Source: Ochromonadaceae sp. CCMP2298 (taxonomy: Eukaryota; Sar; Synurophyceae; Ochromonadales; Ochromonadaceae). From it: a DNA stretch of 11,388 nucleotides. The stretch lies in the NCBI GenBank assembly GCA_026770595.1, contig MU634570.1, positions 1 through 11,388 of the forward strand, given 5' to 3'. The notes beneath the pieces were generated by a model. It saw only the letters and a list, made by a program, of their open reading frames with translations, was not told where the DNA came from and searched no databases. Positions 1 to 6,453 of this stretch are shown here, piece after piece. The stretch's first letter is position 1. Each line of letters opens with the position of its first letter. Both the position numbers and the translations under genes were made by a program.

Positions 1-150
1 AAAAAACTCGAGTTTTTTTTCTGGGTTTTCAAAAGTCGACCAAAAAGTCGGCAACCTCCCATCTGGGTTTTGTCAGGTTGCCGACTTTGAAAGTCAACTT
101 TTTTAATTGTTCCCAAATTGGTCCCCCTCGCAAAACTCGAGTTTTTTTTT
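1..150. repeat. Imperfect hairpin bracketed by two A/T-flanked CTCGAG palindromes
   Basis: An 18-bp palindrome (six A, CTCGAG, six T) at 1-18 recurs as a slightly shorter version at 132-150. Between them lies a 14-bp perfect inverted repeat, AAGTCGGCAACC and flanking bases at 44-57 against 75-88, with a 17-nt loop. The stem extends imperfectly outward (31-40 against 93-102, one mismatch). A short direct repeat (CTGGGTTTT at 21-29 and 63-71) is also present. The left palindrome touches the window edge, so the element may be incomplete. It could be a remnant of a small foldback element or a structured 3' end of a gene to the left. The pairing is read directly; the function is unknown. Confidence 0.6.
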
Positions 151-378
151 GTATGGGGCGAGCCTCATTATGAACTATGGGTCAGCAAAAATGTCATCAT
201 GACCCGAGAGGAACCTCATAACAAAACAGTCATCAAAAATCCGAATACATTTAAATAAAATCCGGTTTGGGTGTTTCAGGACAGTCAATTTAGTCCCCAG
301 CAGCAGAGAGTCAGGAAGGTGTCGGGATTGGATTACGTTCAGTTGACATACGCGTGGTGATAACAAGACTGGCACAAA
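151..378. other. Non-coding upstream region of the fucosyltransferase-like gene
   Basis: This stretch is moderately AT-rich compared with the coding sequence that follows. I see no convincing open frame, TATA box or RNA gene. It presumably holds the 5' UTR and promoter of the plus-strand gene starting at 379. Confidence 0.4.
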
Positions 379-1572
379 ATGCAGACGCATCAGAAAGGCA
401 ATTCCCTGATGAGAGGTCTCGCTGCAATCGCCTTCTTCCTACAGGCGTATCAATGTATTGGGAAACACGGAGAAGTTGTGTGGTACCCAGGCACAGAGGG
501 TTTGTTCTCGCAATTCCTGCAGCTGAGAGTTATGAACCATGTGAGAAGAGAACTTGGCTTCAGGGACTTGAATGTCATCTCCTTCTACACAAACCATCTT
601 GATCGAACCAGTATCAGCCTGTGCGACGTCTTTCGTCTGCCCACCTCCATTCGCTGCAGTCCAGCGGTGCCAAGAAACAATACGGTCTGCGGCCACCATT
701 CCAACGTCATACGCTACGCTTACAATGCACAAAACTACCACTCTCGCCAACAGATAATGCGCAATCACATATATCTGGGAGAAAGTGTTTGCTTCCACGG
801 AGCCCTCCCCTTCATCGGGGGCGGAACGCGCCGCGATGCGCTGCTGCGTGCGAACTCCTTCAGCGAACCTAAGTTCGAGTTCCACAAGAAGTACCGGACA
901 GCGTTCCAGGAATTTAGGCGGAACCTCTTCCTCCACGCGGGTATTAATGCGAGCGCTGGCGTGGACGGGGCTGTCAACTATACGGTGGTTCACTGGCGTA
1001 GGGGGGACCAGCTCGCCACCAGGTGCAAGCAGGAGAAAGACAGCTCTGTAAACTGCCGCACTCCGGAGGAGCTCGCAGAGCTGGTGCGCAGACACTCCAA
1101 TGAAAGTCTCGTCTACGTTGCGACGAACGAAAGAAACGTTGACATTCTGGCCCGACTGCAGGGGGCAGGTCTGACTACCTTCTCACAGGTGGACGGGGGC
1201 GACGCGGACAGCCTGGAGTCCTTCATAGTAGAGGTGCGGCTGATGCTGGAGGCCTCTGTCTTCCTGGGCTGGGGGGTCAGCATTATCAACGACATCGTCG
1301 AGCACGAGAGATTATTACGCTACAAGTCCTGGTGCTCCGCTGGTGCTGGCGATGGCGGGTTGTCGTTGCAAGAGACCTACCCCACCTGGTGTTGGCTCTC
1401 TCGACAGCTCCCCACCTCCAGCAACGTCACCACGGAAGAGGCGCGAAGGGCGCTGTTCCTGCACGATGCGAACATGACAATCTCTACGTTGCAGATGTCC
1501 CGATACAACATAAGCTACATGCCGCCCTTCCTCAGCGAGGTGGCGGGTAATCAGTTGAGTATTCAGTCATAG
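379..1572 (+). CDS. GDP-fucose protein O-fucosyltransferase-like glycosyltransferase, secretory pathway
   Basis: A single uninterrupted frame of 397 codons ending in TAG. The N-terminus reads as a signal peptide or short signal anchor (hydrophobic run GLAAIAFFLQAY, residues 13-24). A second Met at residue 11 (position 409) would give an equally good or better signal peptide, so the start is open between 379 and 409. The O-fucosyltransferase fold signature is visible in order: an N-terminal GLFSQ segment (41-45) in the place of the family's nucleotide-sugar-binding loop, the HWRRGDQ motif (205-211) matching the family's H-x-R-R-x-D segment, VYVATNER (245-252), and a C-terminal helix-loop LEASVFLGWGVSIINDIVEH (290-309) with a following Arg. 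Nine Cys and seven N-x-S/T sequons (residues 100, 190, 200, 241, 349, 365, 377) fit a glycosylated luminal protein. Family members transfer fucose from GDP-fucose to protein Ser/Thr in the ER or Golgi. Assignment to POFUT1, POFUT2 or a related GT-B group is not possible by eye. Confidence 0.75.
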   Translation: MQTHQKGNSLMRGLAAIAFFLQAYQCIGKHGEVVWYPGTEGLFSQFLQLRVMNHVRRELGFRDLNVISFYTNHLDRTSISLCDVFRLPTSIRCSPAVPRNNTVCGHHSNVIRYAYNAQNYHSRQQIMRNHIYLGESVCFHGALPFIGGGTRRDALLRANSFSEPKFEFHKKYRTAFQEFRRNLFLHAGINASAGVDGAVNYTVVHWRRGDQLATRCKQEKDSSVNCRTPEELAELVRRHSNESLVYVATNERNVDILARLQGAGLTTFSQVDGGDADSLESFIVEVRLMLEASVFLGWGVSIINDIVEHERLLRYKSWCSAGAGDGGLSLQETYPTWCWLSRQLPTSSNVTTEEARRALFLHDANMTISTLQMSRYNISYMPPFLSEVAGNQLSIQS

Positions 1573-1694
1573 CCGAACCAGACACAGAAAGTAAACTACA
1601 CAATCGGGGCGGTTTTTCTACATTTTCGTACAAGTACACTCACAATAAGAGTACTGTTGCTGTTGCCTGCCTAAGCAGTCCATTTCCCTCCAAA
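1573..1694. other. Convergent 122-bp intergenic spacer
   Basis: It lies between the stop codons of two convergent genes (TAG of the fucosyltransferase-like gene, TGA of the transporter), so both 3' UTRs must fit here or overlap. No AATAAA is visible on either strand. Overlapping 3' ends are plausible but not shown. Confidence 0.5.
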
Positions 1695-4367
1695 TCATAC
1701 TATAATGACGCTGATGAGCAGGAACCCGAGGGTCAAAATAAGTAATAGCGATATCATTGACAAGGGCAGGCCGGTGACAATGAAGTCCTTGACGCTCAGG
1801 TAAGGGCGTTGGAAATCGTCCAGGATGAGGACGGAGTTGACGTTGGGAAATGAGGAAAAGGGTAGCGCCATTGCGGCTGAAACTGTGTCATTGTGTGGAA
1901 TGTGGAGTGCGGAGTGTGGAGTGAATGACGGAAGATGTGGGGGAAGAGGTAACGTTAGGACGGACTGGGATAGCGACCGAGCGACATAATGCTGGCAATT
2001 TTTCATCCCCACACACCTGCGAATGCCGATCCCATCACTGCGATCTCCGGCATGCCCAGCTTCACGCCGATCGTGCTGATCAGGGGGAAGAGCACTAGAG
2101 CCGCCACGGTGTGCGAGACGAAGGTGGCTATGGTCATGGAGAAGCCGACTATTATTGCCGTTGCCATCCATGGTTGTTGCAGGGGCAGGGCTGGGGTGGG
2201 GTTGACGGGGTGTTAGTGGTGGTTGGGCGTATATCAGAGGAGATCTCTTACCGTGTATTATGTTGTCCGATATAACAGCCAGCAGGCCGGAGGAAGTCAC
2301 GGCCTTGCCGAGCACGTTGCCGCCGCCCACTAGGAAGAGTGTGTGCCAGGAAAGGCTGTTAAAGTCAACCTGGTGAGTGGGGGAAGTGGGGGAGTAGTGG
2401 GGTAGGGGGGTGAGGGAGGGTGCGACGGGTGGAAGGAGAGGAGGATGGGCGGGAGGATGGAAGTAAGTATGCAGAATATGTTGGGCAGATGGTCGTTACG
2501 TTACGTATCATACCTCGGTGAGGATCCCGGAGCCGAAGATGATGCCAATGAAGATGCAAGCGACTATGCCGATATCTCCGAATATATCTTCTACGATGTT
2601 GAAGCAGGCGAATGTCGTGATGGTGGCCAGAGAGAGCACCAGCACTGCGATATTCTTCTTGCCCAACACGTTCCCGCGCTCGTAGACGATGATCGGGATG
2701 CTCTTTATGTCGTAAGGTTCCATCACCACCAGCAGGAACAGCCACGCTATTATGTTCGCAACGGTGCAGAAGGGGAGGGAGACGAGGATCCACCGCCCGA
2801 AGGAGACTTCGATGCCGGTCTATTGAGAACGGAAAGGGGGTCGGTGATGGGAATTAAAATGTGATGGGGGGGGGTACAGAAGGTGTGCGGAGTACAGGGG
2901 ATGCAGGGGTACAGGGGTCACAGGGGAGCTTACCTGCTCGAGATAGGAGGTCGCTAGCAAGTTCTGCACGCTGGAGATGGGCGTCATCATGCCTCCGAAG
3001 TTGCAGGCGTACGCCAGGCCTAGCAGCAGCGTCTTGGAGAACCGAGAGTCGGTGGGCAAGTCTCGTATGACGGGCATGATGATTGCGGAGCACAGGATGG
3101 GCGCAGTGTGGTTGCTGATCCACATGCTCAGAAAAAGGCCAAGGAACATTACCGCCAGGATGAACAAAGGGGGGTTATTCCCAAGGTATTGCTGCATCAG
3201 CGCGGCCAAGCGCAGCTCCAGCTGACACCTGGAGAAGGCCGTCGATATGGTGTAGCCGCCCAGCAGCAGCAGCGTGGTGTGGTTGAAAATGTGGTTGGTC
3301 ACGAACTCCGCAGCCATCTTCACGGGCATAATGCCCCCACTGTGAGGATCGCGCAGCACCTGCAGCAGCACCACCATTGCGGGGATGAGCGTGGCAGTGG
3401 AGTAGTAGGGGATGGCCTCTGTCACCCACAGGCTTATCGTGAACAGCAGCAGAGAGAGACAGCGATTCGCAGGGTCGTTGGCGAGTTCGAAGGGCGGGAG
3501 GAAGAGAGAGATAGTGAATAGGGCTGCGGAGAAGAGGAGGCCGCCCCACCGTACTGCCGGGAAGAGCAAGTCTGACCCACTCCTCTGCTCAGTTGCAAAT
3601 CGATCCCACTCCATGAGCTTGGCCCGACTGACCAGGCCCGTCACTATGTCGATCAGGTGCATGGGCTCGGAGGTGAGGGCGAAGGGCTGCTGCTCGATGG
3701 TGGACTTCCACTGCTTCTGCGTTTCCTCGCCCAAGGCCTTGTCATACTTCTTGATTATCTTTACGAATCCCGTCTTGTTCAGCTCGCAGTAGGACTTGAG
3801 CGCCATCAGCTGCACATAGACGCTGCGCAGGCGCAGGAGGATGGAGGGGTCTAAGCTGGTGTGGTGGCTTAAGTACGTATTGCTGCGTGTGCTGTTGATG
3901 AGGTCCAGAGCAACACGCAGCTCAGCCACCTTCCCTACGAAGAACTTGTTTATGCGCAGTATCTCCTCGTCAATCATTGGGAAGAACTCCTCCTCTGCTG
4001 CTGCTAACTCTGATTTGCTGGGTGAGGCTATAAGTGGGGTATCTTCGGTTGCTTCCGCTACGGCCGCAAGTTTCTTTCCTTTTCCTACTTGAGTCCCTTG
4101 CTCACTTAAAGTCGACATCTCAACACCTTCAGCCTTGCGGCCTTCGCCAGTTGACTGTGCGCTCTCGGCATCCAGGGAATACTTCTCAATAACAAACTGC
4201 TTTCGTTGGATGATTCTTTTCAGCCTGTTGTATTGTATGTACTGAGGATGAAGGGATGGAGAGAGGAGATGAGGAGTGCATCTGACGCGAGCGTTAAGAA
4301 GTATCCGTCTTACGTAGTCTTTCCACGGATCGTAGATTCCAAGCTGCAACTGTTTCCCGAACTTCAT
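1695..4367 (-). CDS. SPX-domain low-affinity phosphate transporter (PHO87/90/91 type), six exons
   Basis: Exons, in transcript order: 4367-4314, 4241-2934, 2819-2514, 2369-2252, 2190-2017, 1882-1695. Together they give 715 residues. The ATG at 4367 is the first in frame, with an in-frame TGA upstream at 4406-4404, and yields the MKFGK start typical of SPX proteins. The SPX domain (about 1-230) shows Tyr22 and Lys26 in YIQYNRLK and the lysine helix NKTGFVKIIKKYDK (173-186). These are the residues that bind inositol pyrophosphates in characterised SPX domains. A Ser/Glu/Lys-rich insert occupies about 40-100. From about 245 an SLC13/DASS-like transporter follows, with two conserved half-site motifs, SNHTAP (394-399) and SHTVAA (621-626). 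Other family landmarks are FGRWILVSLPF (461-471), GKAVTSSGLL (577-586), PWMAT (602-606) and SSFPNVNS (663-670). The protein ends with a last hydrophobic segment. The family carries phosphate, probably with a coupled cation, at the plasma or vacuolar membrane, with SPX adjusting flux to phosphate status. The splice sites are inferred from family continuity, and the exon 6 acceptor (1883 versus 1877) is the least certain. Confidence 0.9.
1883..2016 (-). other. Intron 5 of the SPX transporter (134 nt)
   Basis: Phase 1, donor GTGTGT, acceptor GACACAG. Splicing gives GSAFAVSAAMALPFSSFPN. An alternative acceptor six bases further on (TTTCAG) would drop Val-Ser. I prefer the upstream one because family members usually keep a Ser before the small-residue run. 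It contains a degenerate 9-nt tandem, TGTGGAGTG on the plus strand (about 1901-1924). Confidence 0.75.
2191..2251 (-). other. Intron 4 of the SPX transporter (61 nt)
   Basis: Phase 1, donor GTAAGA, acceptor CACCCCAG. Splicing restores IIHALPLQQPWMAT, the expected membrane-segment sequence. This is the shortest intron in the window. Confidence 0.87.
2370..2513 (-). other. Intron 3 of the SPX transporter (144 nt, very C/T-rich)
   Basis: Phase 0, donor GTATGA after Glu556, acceptor CTCACCAG before GTT GAC. An in-frame TGA follows the donor at once. In the transcript it is a long pyrimidine tract. The opposite DNA strand carries long G runs. Confidence 0.87.
2379..2410 (+). other. G-quadruplex-forming run inside transporter intron 3
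   Basis: On the plus strand, runs of 5, 5, 4 and 6 G are separated by spacers of 4, 6 and 2 nt, which satisfies the common four-run quadruplex pattern. The transcribed RNA carries the C-rich complement, so any quadruplex would form in the DNA strand complementary to the RNA (the template) and not in the RNA itself. Confidence 0.5.
2820..2933 (-). other. Intron 2 of the SPX transporter (114 nt)
   Basis: Phase 0, donor GTAAGC after Gln454, acceptor CTCAATAG before ACC GGC. Removing it joins SYLEQ to TGIEVSFGRW, matching the family. It contains a repeated ACAGGGG motif on the plus strand (2894-2925) and ends with an in-frame TAG. Confidence 0.88.
4078..4130 (-). repeat. Duplicated block, coding copy (in the SPX insert)
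   Basis: About 50 bp here match 4378-4430 at roughly 85% by eye, sharing GTCCCTTG and AGTCGACATCT on the plus strand. This copy encodes part of the Ser/Glu/Lys-rich insert of the SPX domain (around MSTLSEQGTQVGKGK). Confidence 0.6.
4242..4313 (-). other. Intron 1 of the SPX transporter (72 nt, stopless, 3n)
   Basis: The donor GTAAGA directly follows the codon for Tyr18, and the acceptor CCTCAG precedes Tyr19 (phase 0). Removing it joins WKDY to YIQYNRLK, the expected SPX helix. The intron is a multiple of three and has no in-frame stop, so retention would add 24 residues inside the SPX domain. A CTTAAC branch-like element sits inside. Confidence 0.88.
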
Positions 4368-4377
4368 CTTGACTGCT

Positions 4378-4430
4378 CCTTTCCTACGTAGTCCCTTGCA
4401 CACTCACAGTCGACATCTGAACATCCTCAT
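4378..4430 (-). repeat. Duplicated block, leader copy (5' of the SPX transporter start)
   Basis: This is the partner of the block at 4078-4130, about 300 bp away in the same orientation, lying just upstream of the start codon. Both copies are followed on the plus strand by a GCGGCCTT element (4137-4144 and 4469-4476), suggesting that a longer segment was once duplicated. Confidence 0.6.
4384..4416 (-). promoter_or_regulatory. Candidate uORF in the transporter leader
   Basis: An ATG at 4416 opens a ten-codon frame (MSTVSVQGTT) ending in TAG at 4386-4384, 16 nt before the transporter ATG. It lies in the duplicated block and resembles the start of the coding copy (MSTLSEQGT). It also contains a GTGAGT string that could act as a splice donor. 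It would only act as a uORF if the transcript starts upstream of 4416, which is not known. Confidence 0.4.
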
Positions 4431-4656
4431 GTCCACTTTTTCGCTGTGATCGTAGTCTTTACAGCGTTGCGGCCTTGGCTGTGCAAGGAAATGCCCGGGC
4501 GCGGCCTAAGTCCCACTCCAACACTCTAGTCCGTGTACTGCACACCTGGACACCTGGACACCTACTGCCCTCCTAATGAAGGCAGGCCAACCATCAGTCA
4601 GATCCCAGCGGCTATCCAATTTATGCAGCGGAGGTTGTGCAGCGGATTTCCTGCTG
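4431..4656. other. Intergenic region upstream of the SPX transporter
   Basis: No gene seen. It presumably contains the transporter promoter. A short tandem, CACCTGGA (4546-4561), is visible. No TATA box or recognised phosphate-response element was identified. Confidence 0.4.
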
Positions 4657-4683
4657 GATTTCTTCCGTCGACCGGAAGAAATC
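4657..4683. repeat. 11-bp perfect hairpin at the left edge of the foldback element
   Basis: GATTTCTTCCG (4657-4667) is the exact reverse complement of CGGAAGAAATC (4673-4683), with a 5-nt loop TCGAC. It overlaps the outer end of the large inverted repeat, and a degenerate counterpart can be traced at the other end (about 5079-5107). Confidence 0.7.
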
Positions 4684-5085
4684 GTGGACACTGCGGAAAC
4701 CGTTGACACTCAAAACACTTAACTTTACCGTACTCAAAACCGCCAAAAGGCTGGTAAATGACAGTATTAGTATCCTATTAGGAGGAATAAACGTATTCAA
4801 CCTTACTAAGCATAGTTCAGTACACTAATTAATATATGACACATATATTTAGATAATCATATATTGAGGTATCGAGGTTTTATTCTTATCTATAAAACCT
4901 CGATACCTCAATAAATGCCTATCTAAATTTATGTGTCATATATCGTACTAAACTATGCTTGGTAAGGTATAATACGTCGTTTTTTATTCCTCATAATAGG
5001 ATTCTAGTACTGTCATTTACCAGCCTTTTGGCGGTTTTGGGTGGTGTTTTGAGTGTCAACGGTTTCCGCGGTGTCCACGGTTTCC
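4678..5085. mobile_element. Foldback (MITE-like) element with inverted arms of about 200 bp
   Basis: The left arm (4678-4883) and right arm (4892-5085) are reverse complements around an 8-nt centre (4884-4891). The innermost 21 bp are perfect (4863-4883 against 4892-4912). The outer 37 bp have one mismatch (4683-4719 against 5043-5079). The middle is about 85% identical with several small indels. The interior is strongly AT-rich within a GC-rich window. No frame inside looks like a transposase, and I could not define target-site duplications. This fits a non-autonomous foldback or MITE-type element, or a long palindrome from an inverted duplication. The structure is seen directly; mobility is inferred. 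Confidence 0.75.
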
Positions 5086-5440
5086 ACGCTGCCTTCGGTC
5101 AGGAAGGCACTTGGGAATGGCTTTTCGGGAAGATTGTGGTGGAGAATTGGTGTAGGCTGCTGGAGGCTGGGTTCAAGTACCAATATGTCATTATTAGAGA
5201 CTACTATTTTCATCGTAGAATTTATGTCTGTGCGCTACCAGCAGACGGGGGGAGTAAGAACATTGCCCCCACGGAGCCTCCAAAGAGCCTCGTGTCGTAT
5301 CAGCATTCTCGTTATGTACAGTAGTAATCGACGAAATCGCTAAACCCCACTACAGTACTACTAGCGCCTGTCAGTCTGGGTATAATATTACGCATCTAAA
5401 CGCAGCGTGCGAAGCAAGAAGTGCGGGAGCGCTGGAAGAC
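5086..5440. other. Intergenic region without recognised genes
   Basis: It lies between the foldback element and the 3' end of the bL32m gene. Open frames crossing it (for example 4959-5324 plus) run into the palindrome and match no family I recognise. No tRNA cloverleaf or other RNA gene was found by eye. Confidence 0.4.
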
Positions 5441-5456
5441 CTTCCCCTAGGGGAAG
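5441..5456. repeat. 16-bp perfect palindrome downstream of bL32m
   Basis: CTTCCCCTAGGGGAAG is its own reverse complement. It lies 16 bp beyond the bL32m stop codon, and a partial repeat (CTAGGGGAGG, 5460-5469) lies between the two. It could form a hairpin in the bL32m 3' UTR or be a binding site for a dimeric protein. Confidence 0.6.
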
Positions 5457-5471
5457 AAACTAGGGGAGGAC

Positions 5472-5930
5472 CTAGTTGCCCATGCTCTTCTTGTACCCCT
5501 GCCAGTCCTCGTCGCGCATCGCGCAGATCTCCACATTGTCCGTGCAAATCCGGTGTGGTCGTTTGGCCTCACCGCAGCGCTCACACGTGCTCCAGTCCAC
5601 CCGCTTGGGGAAGTACCGCCCGTGCTTCGCCTTCTTCCGCGAAGGGGAAATCTGCGCCAAGGTGCGGGATAGAGGCGAGAGGAAGATTAGAGGAGGGTCC
5701 CTCAATAAAGATTAGAGCTTGCTTGCTACACGAACCTTAGATTTCGGGGCCGCAAACCAAAGGAAGTCGCTGAAAATAGAGGACTCGTTCGAACTTTCTC
5801 CGCTCGGTAGAGTATCCAAGTTCATACCCGCGAACTGGACTTGCTGGAACGGGAAGTGGTTCCTGAAAATGTACTTCTCTATATTGCATCGGAATTGCTG
5901 CACCGTGCTGATCAAAGTGGCGAACCTCAT
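5472..5930 (-). CDS. Mitochondrial large-subunit ribosomal protein bL32m, two exons
   Basis: Exon 1 (5930-5736) encodes 65 residues and exon 2 (5651-5472) 59 residues plus TAG. Splicing creates AAPKSKISPSRKKAKHGRYF (60-79), the highly conserved N-terminal signature of bacterial-type L32. This is followed by a zinc-ribbon-like CERCGEAKRPHRIC (88-101) and a further Cys at 108. Neither exon gives the signature alone, which supports both the intron and the gene. The first 55 or so residues (MRFATLISTVQQFRC onward) are basic and hydrophobic near the start, as expected of a mitochondrial presequence. Their acidic and Ser-rich later part is less typical. bL32 sits in the large ribosomal subunit, and in yeast its maturation depends on the m-AAA protease. 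A plastid location is less likely but not excluded. The start is the Met at 5930; frames further upstream look non-coding. It is divergently arranged with the oxygenase gene. Confidence 0.88.
5652..5735 (-). other. Intron of bL32m (84 nt)
   Basis: Phase 0. The donor GTTCGT is a weak match to consensus; the acceptor is TTGGCGCAG. Two CTAAT branch-like elements lie inside. It joins PKSK to ISPSR. It is also a multiple of three, but contains an in-frame TAG shortly after the donor. Confidence 0.85.
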
Positions 5931-5966
5931 CTTTCCCGGAAGGTATGGAGAAGCAGTCGTTGTGGG

Positions 5967-6012
5967 TTGTGCAAGTTTCCCTTTGCGAGACTCTGCAGCA
6001 CGATTACCGCAG
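5967..6012 (+). repeat. Promoter-region direct repeat, copy A (near bL32m start)
   Basis: It shares TTGTGCAAG, GCGAGACTCT and CAGCACGAT, in order, with copy B at 6369-6410. It lies 37-82 bp upstream of the bL32m start codon (read on the minus strand). Confidence 0.6.
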
Positions 6013-6368
6013 GGGGGCACGCGGCACGCAGGTTTGCAACTTCGGGTGAACCACGAACCCGTACCAGCCTGGCGATGGTGATCTGGCGATCTTACACACA
6101 ACCTTTCACGCAGGAACAGTTGACCATCGTTCCGTGATCAAAGCAGGTGAACAGACCACCGACGGCTGTGGGGGGAATGCCGCGGTTTTGCCGAGTAACG
6201 CCGGGTGGGAATAGGCCCTATTTCCCCAGGTGTCATAACTTATCCAAAGTGATGGTGGCAAGCGGCAATCGATCCAACAGAGATGAAGATCTTCTGTTGT
6301 CCTGTTGACTGTTCTTTCGATAATCATACCGAGGTTACCCGTGACCACCAGGATTAGAAGGTGTGGTT
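6013..6368. other. Divergent intergenic region between bL32m and the oxygenase
   Basis: No gene seen. It is the shared upstream region of two divergent genes and presumably contains both promoters. Open frames crossing it on the minus strand (6106-6858) are antisense shadows of the oxygenase. No TATA box was recognised. Confidence 0.4.
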
Positions 6369-6424
6369 TTGTGCAAGCCTTATTCGCGAGACTCTTCAGC
6401 ACGATCGCAGCGCGAGACTCTTCA
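6369..6424 (+). repeat. Promoter-region direct repeat, copy B plus an extra half unit
   Basis: Copy B (6369-6410) matches copy A with one substitution in the GCGAGACTCT-CAGCACGAT core, some differences before it and small gaps. A further GCGAGACTCTTCA at 6412-6424 repeats the one at 6386-6398, 26 nt apart. All lie within 90 bp upstream of the oxygenase ATG. Confidence 0.6.
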
Positions 6425-6453
6425 AGACACGAATCGAGACTGAACGTTGAGCC

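Noticed and set aside
439-1095. 218-codon minus-strand frame opposite the fucosyltransferase-like gene
   Set aside because: It is antisense to a gene with clear family motifs and has no recognisable protein features of its own.
4368-4403. N-terminal extension of the SPX transporter to 4403
   Set aside because: That codon is GTG, not ATG. An in-frame TGA lies just upstream, and SPX proteins start at the MKFGK sequence that begins at 4367.
4959-5324. 121-codon plus-strand frame starting in the palindrome
   Set aside because: Half of it is foldback-arm sequence, the rest matches no family I know, and there is no sign of a transposase.
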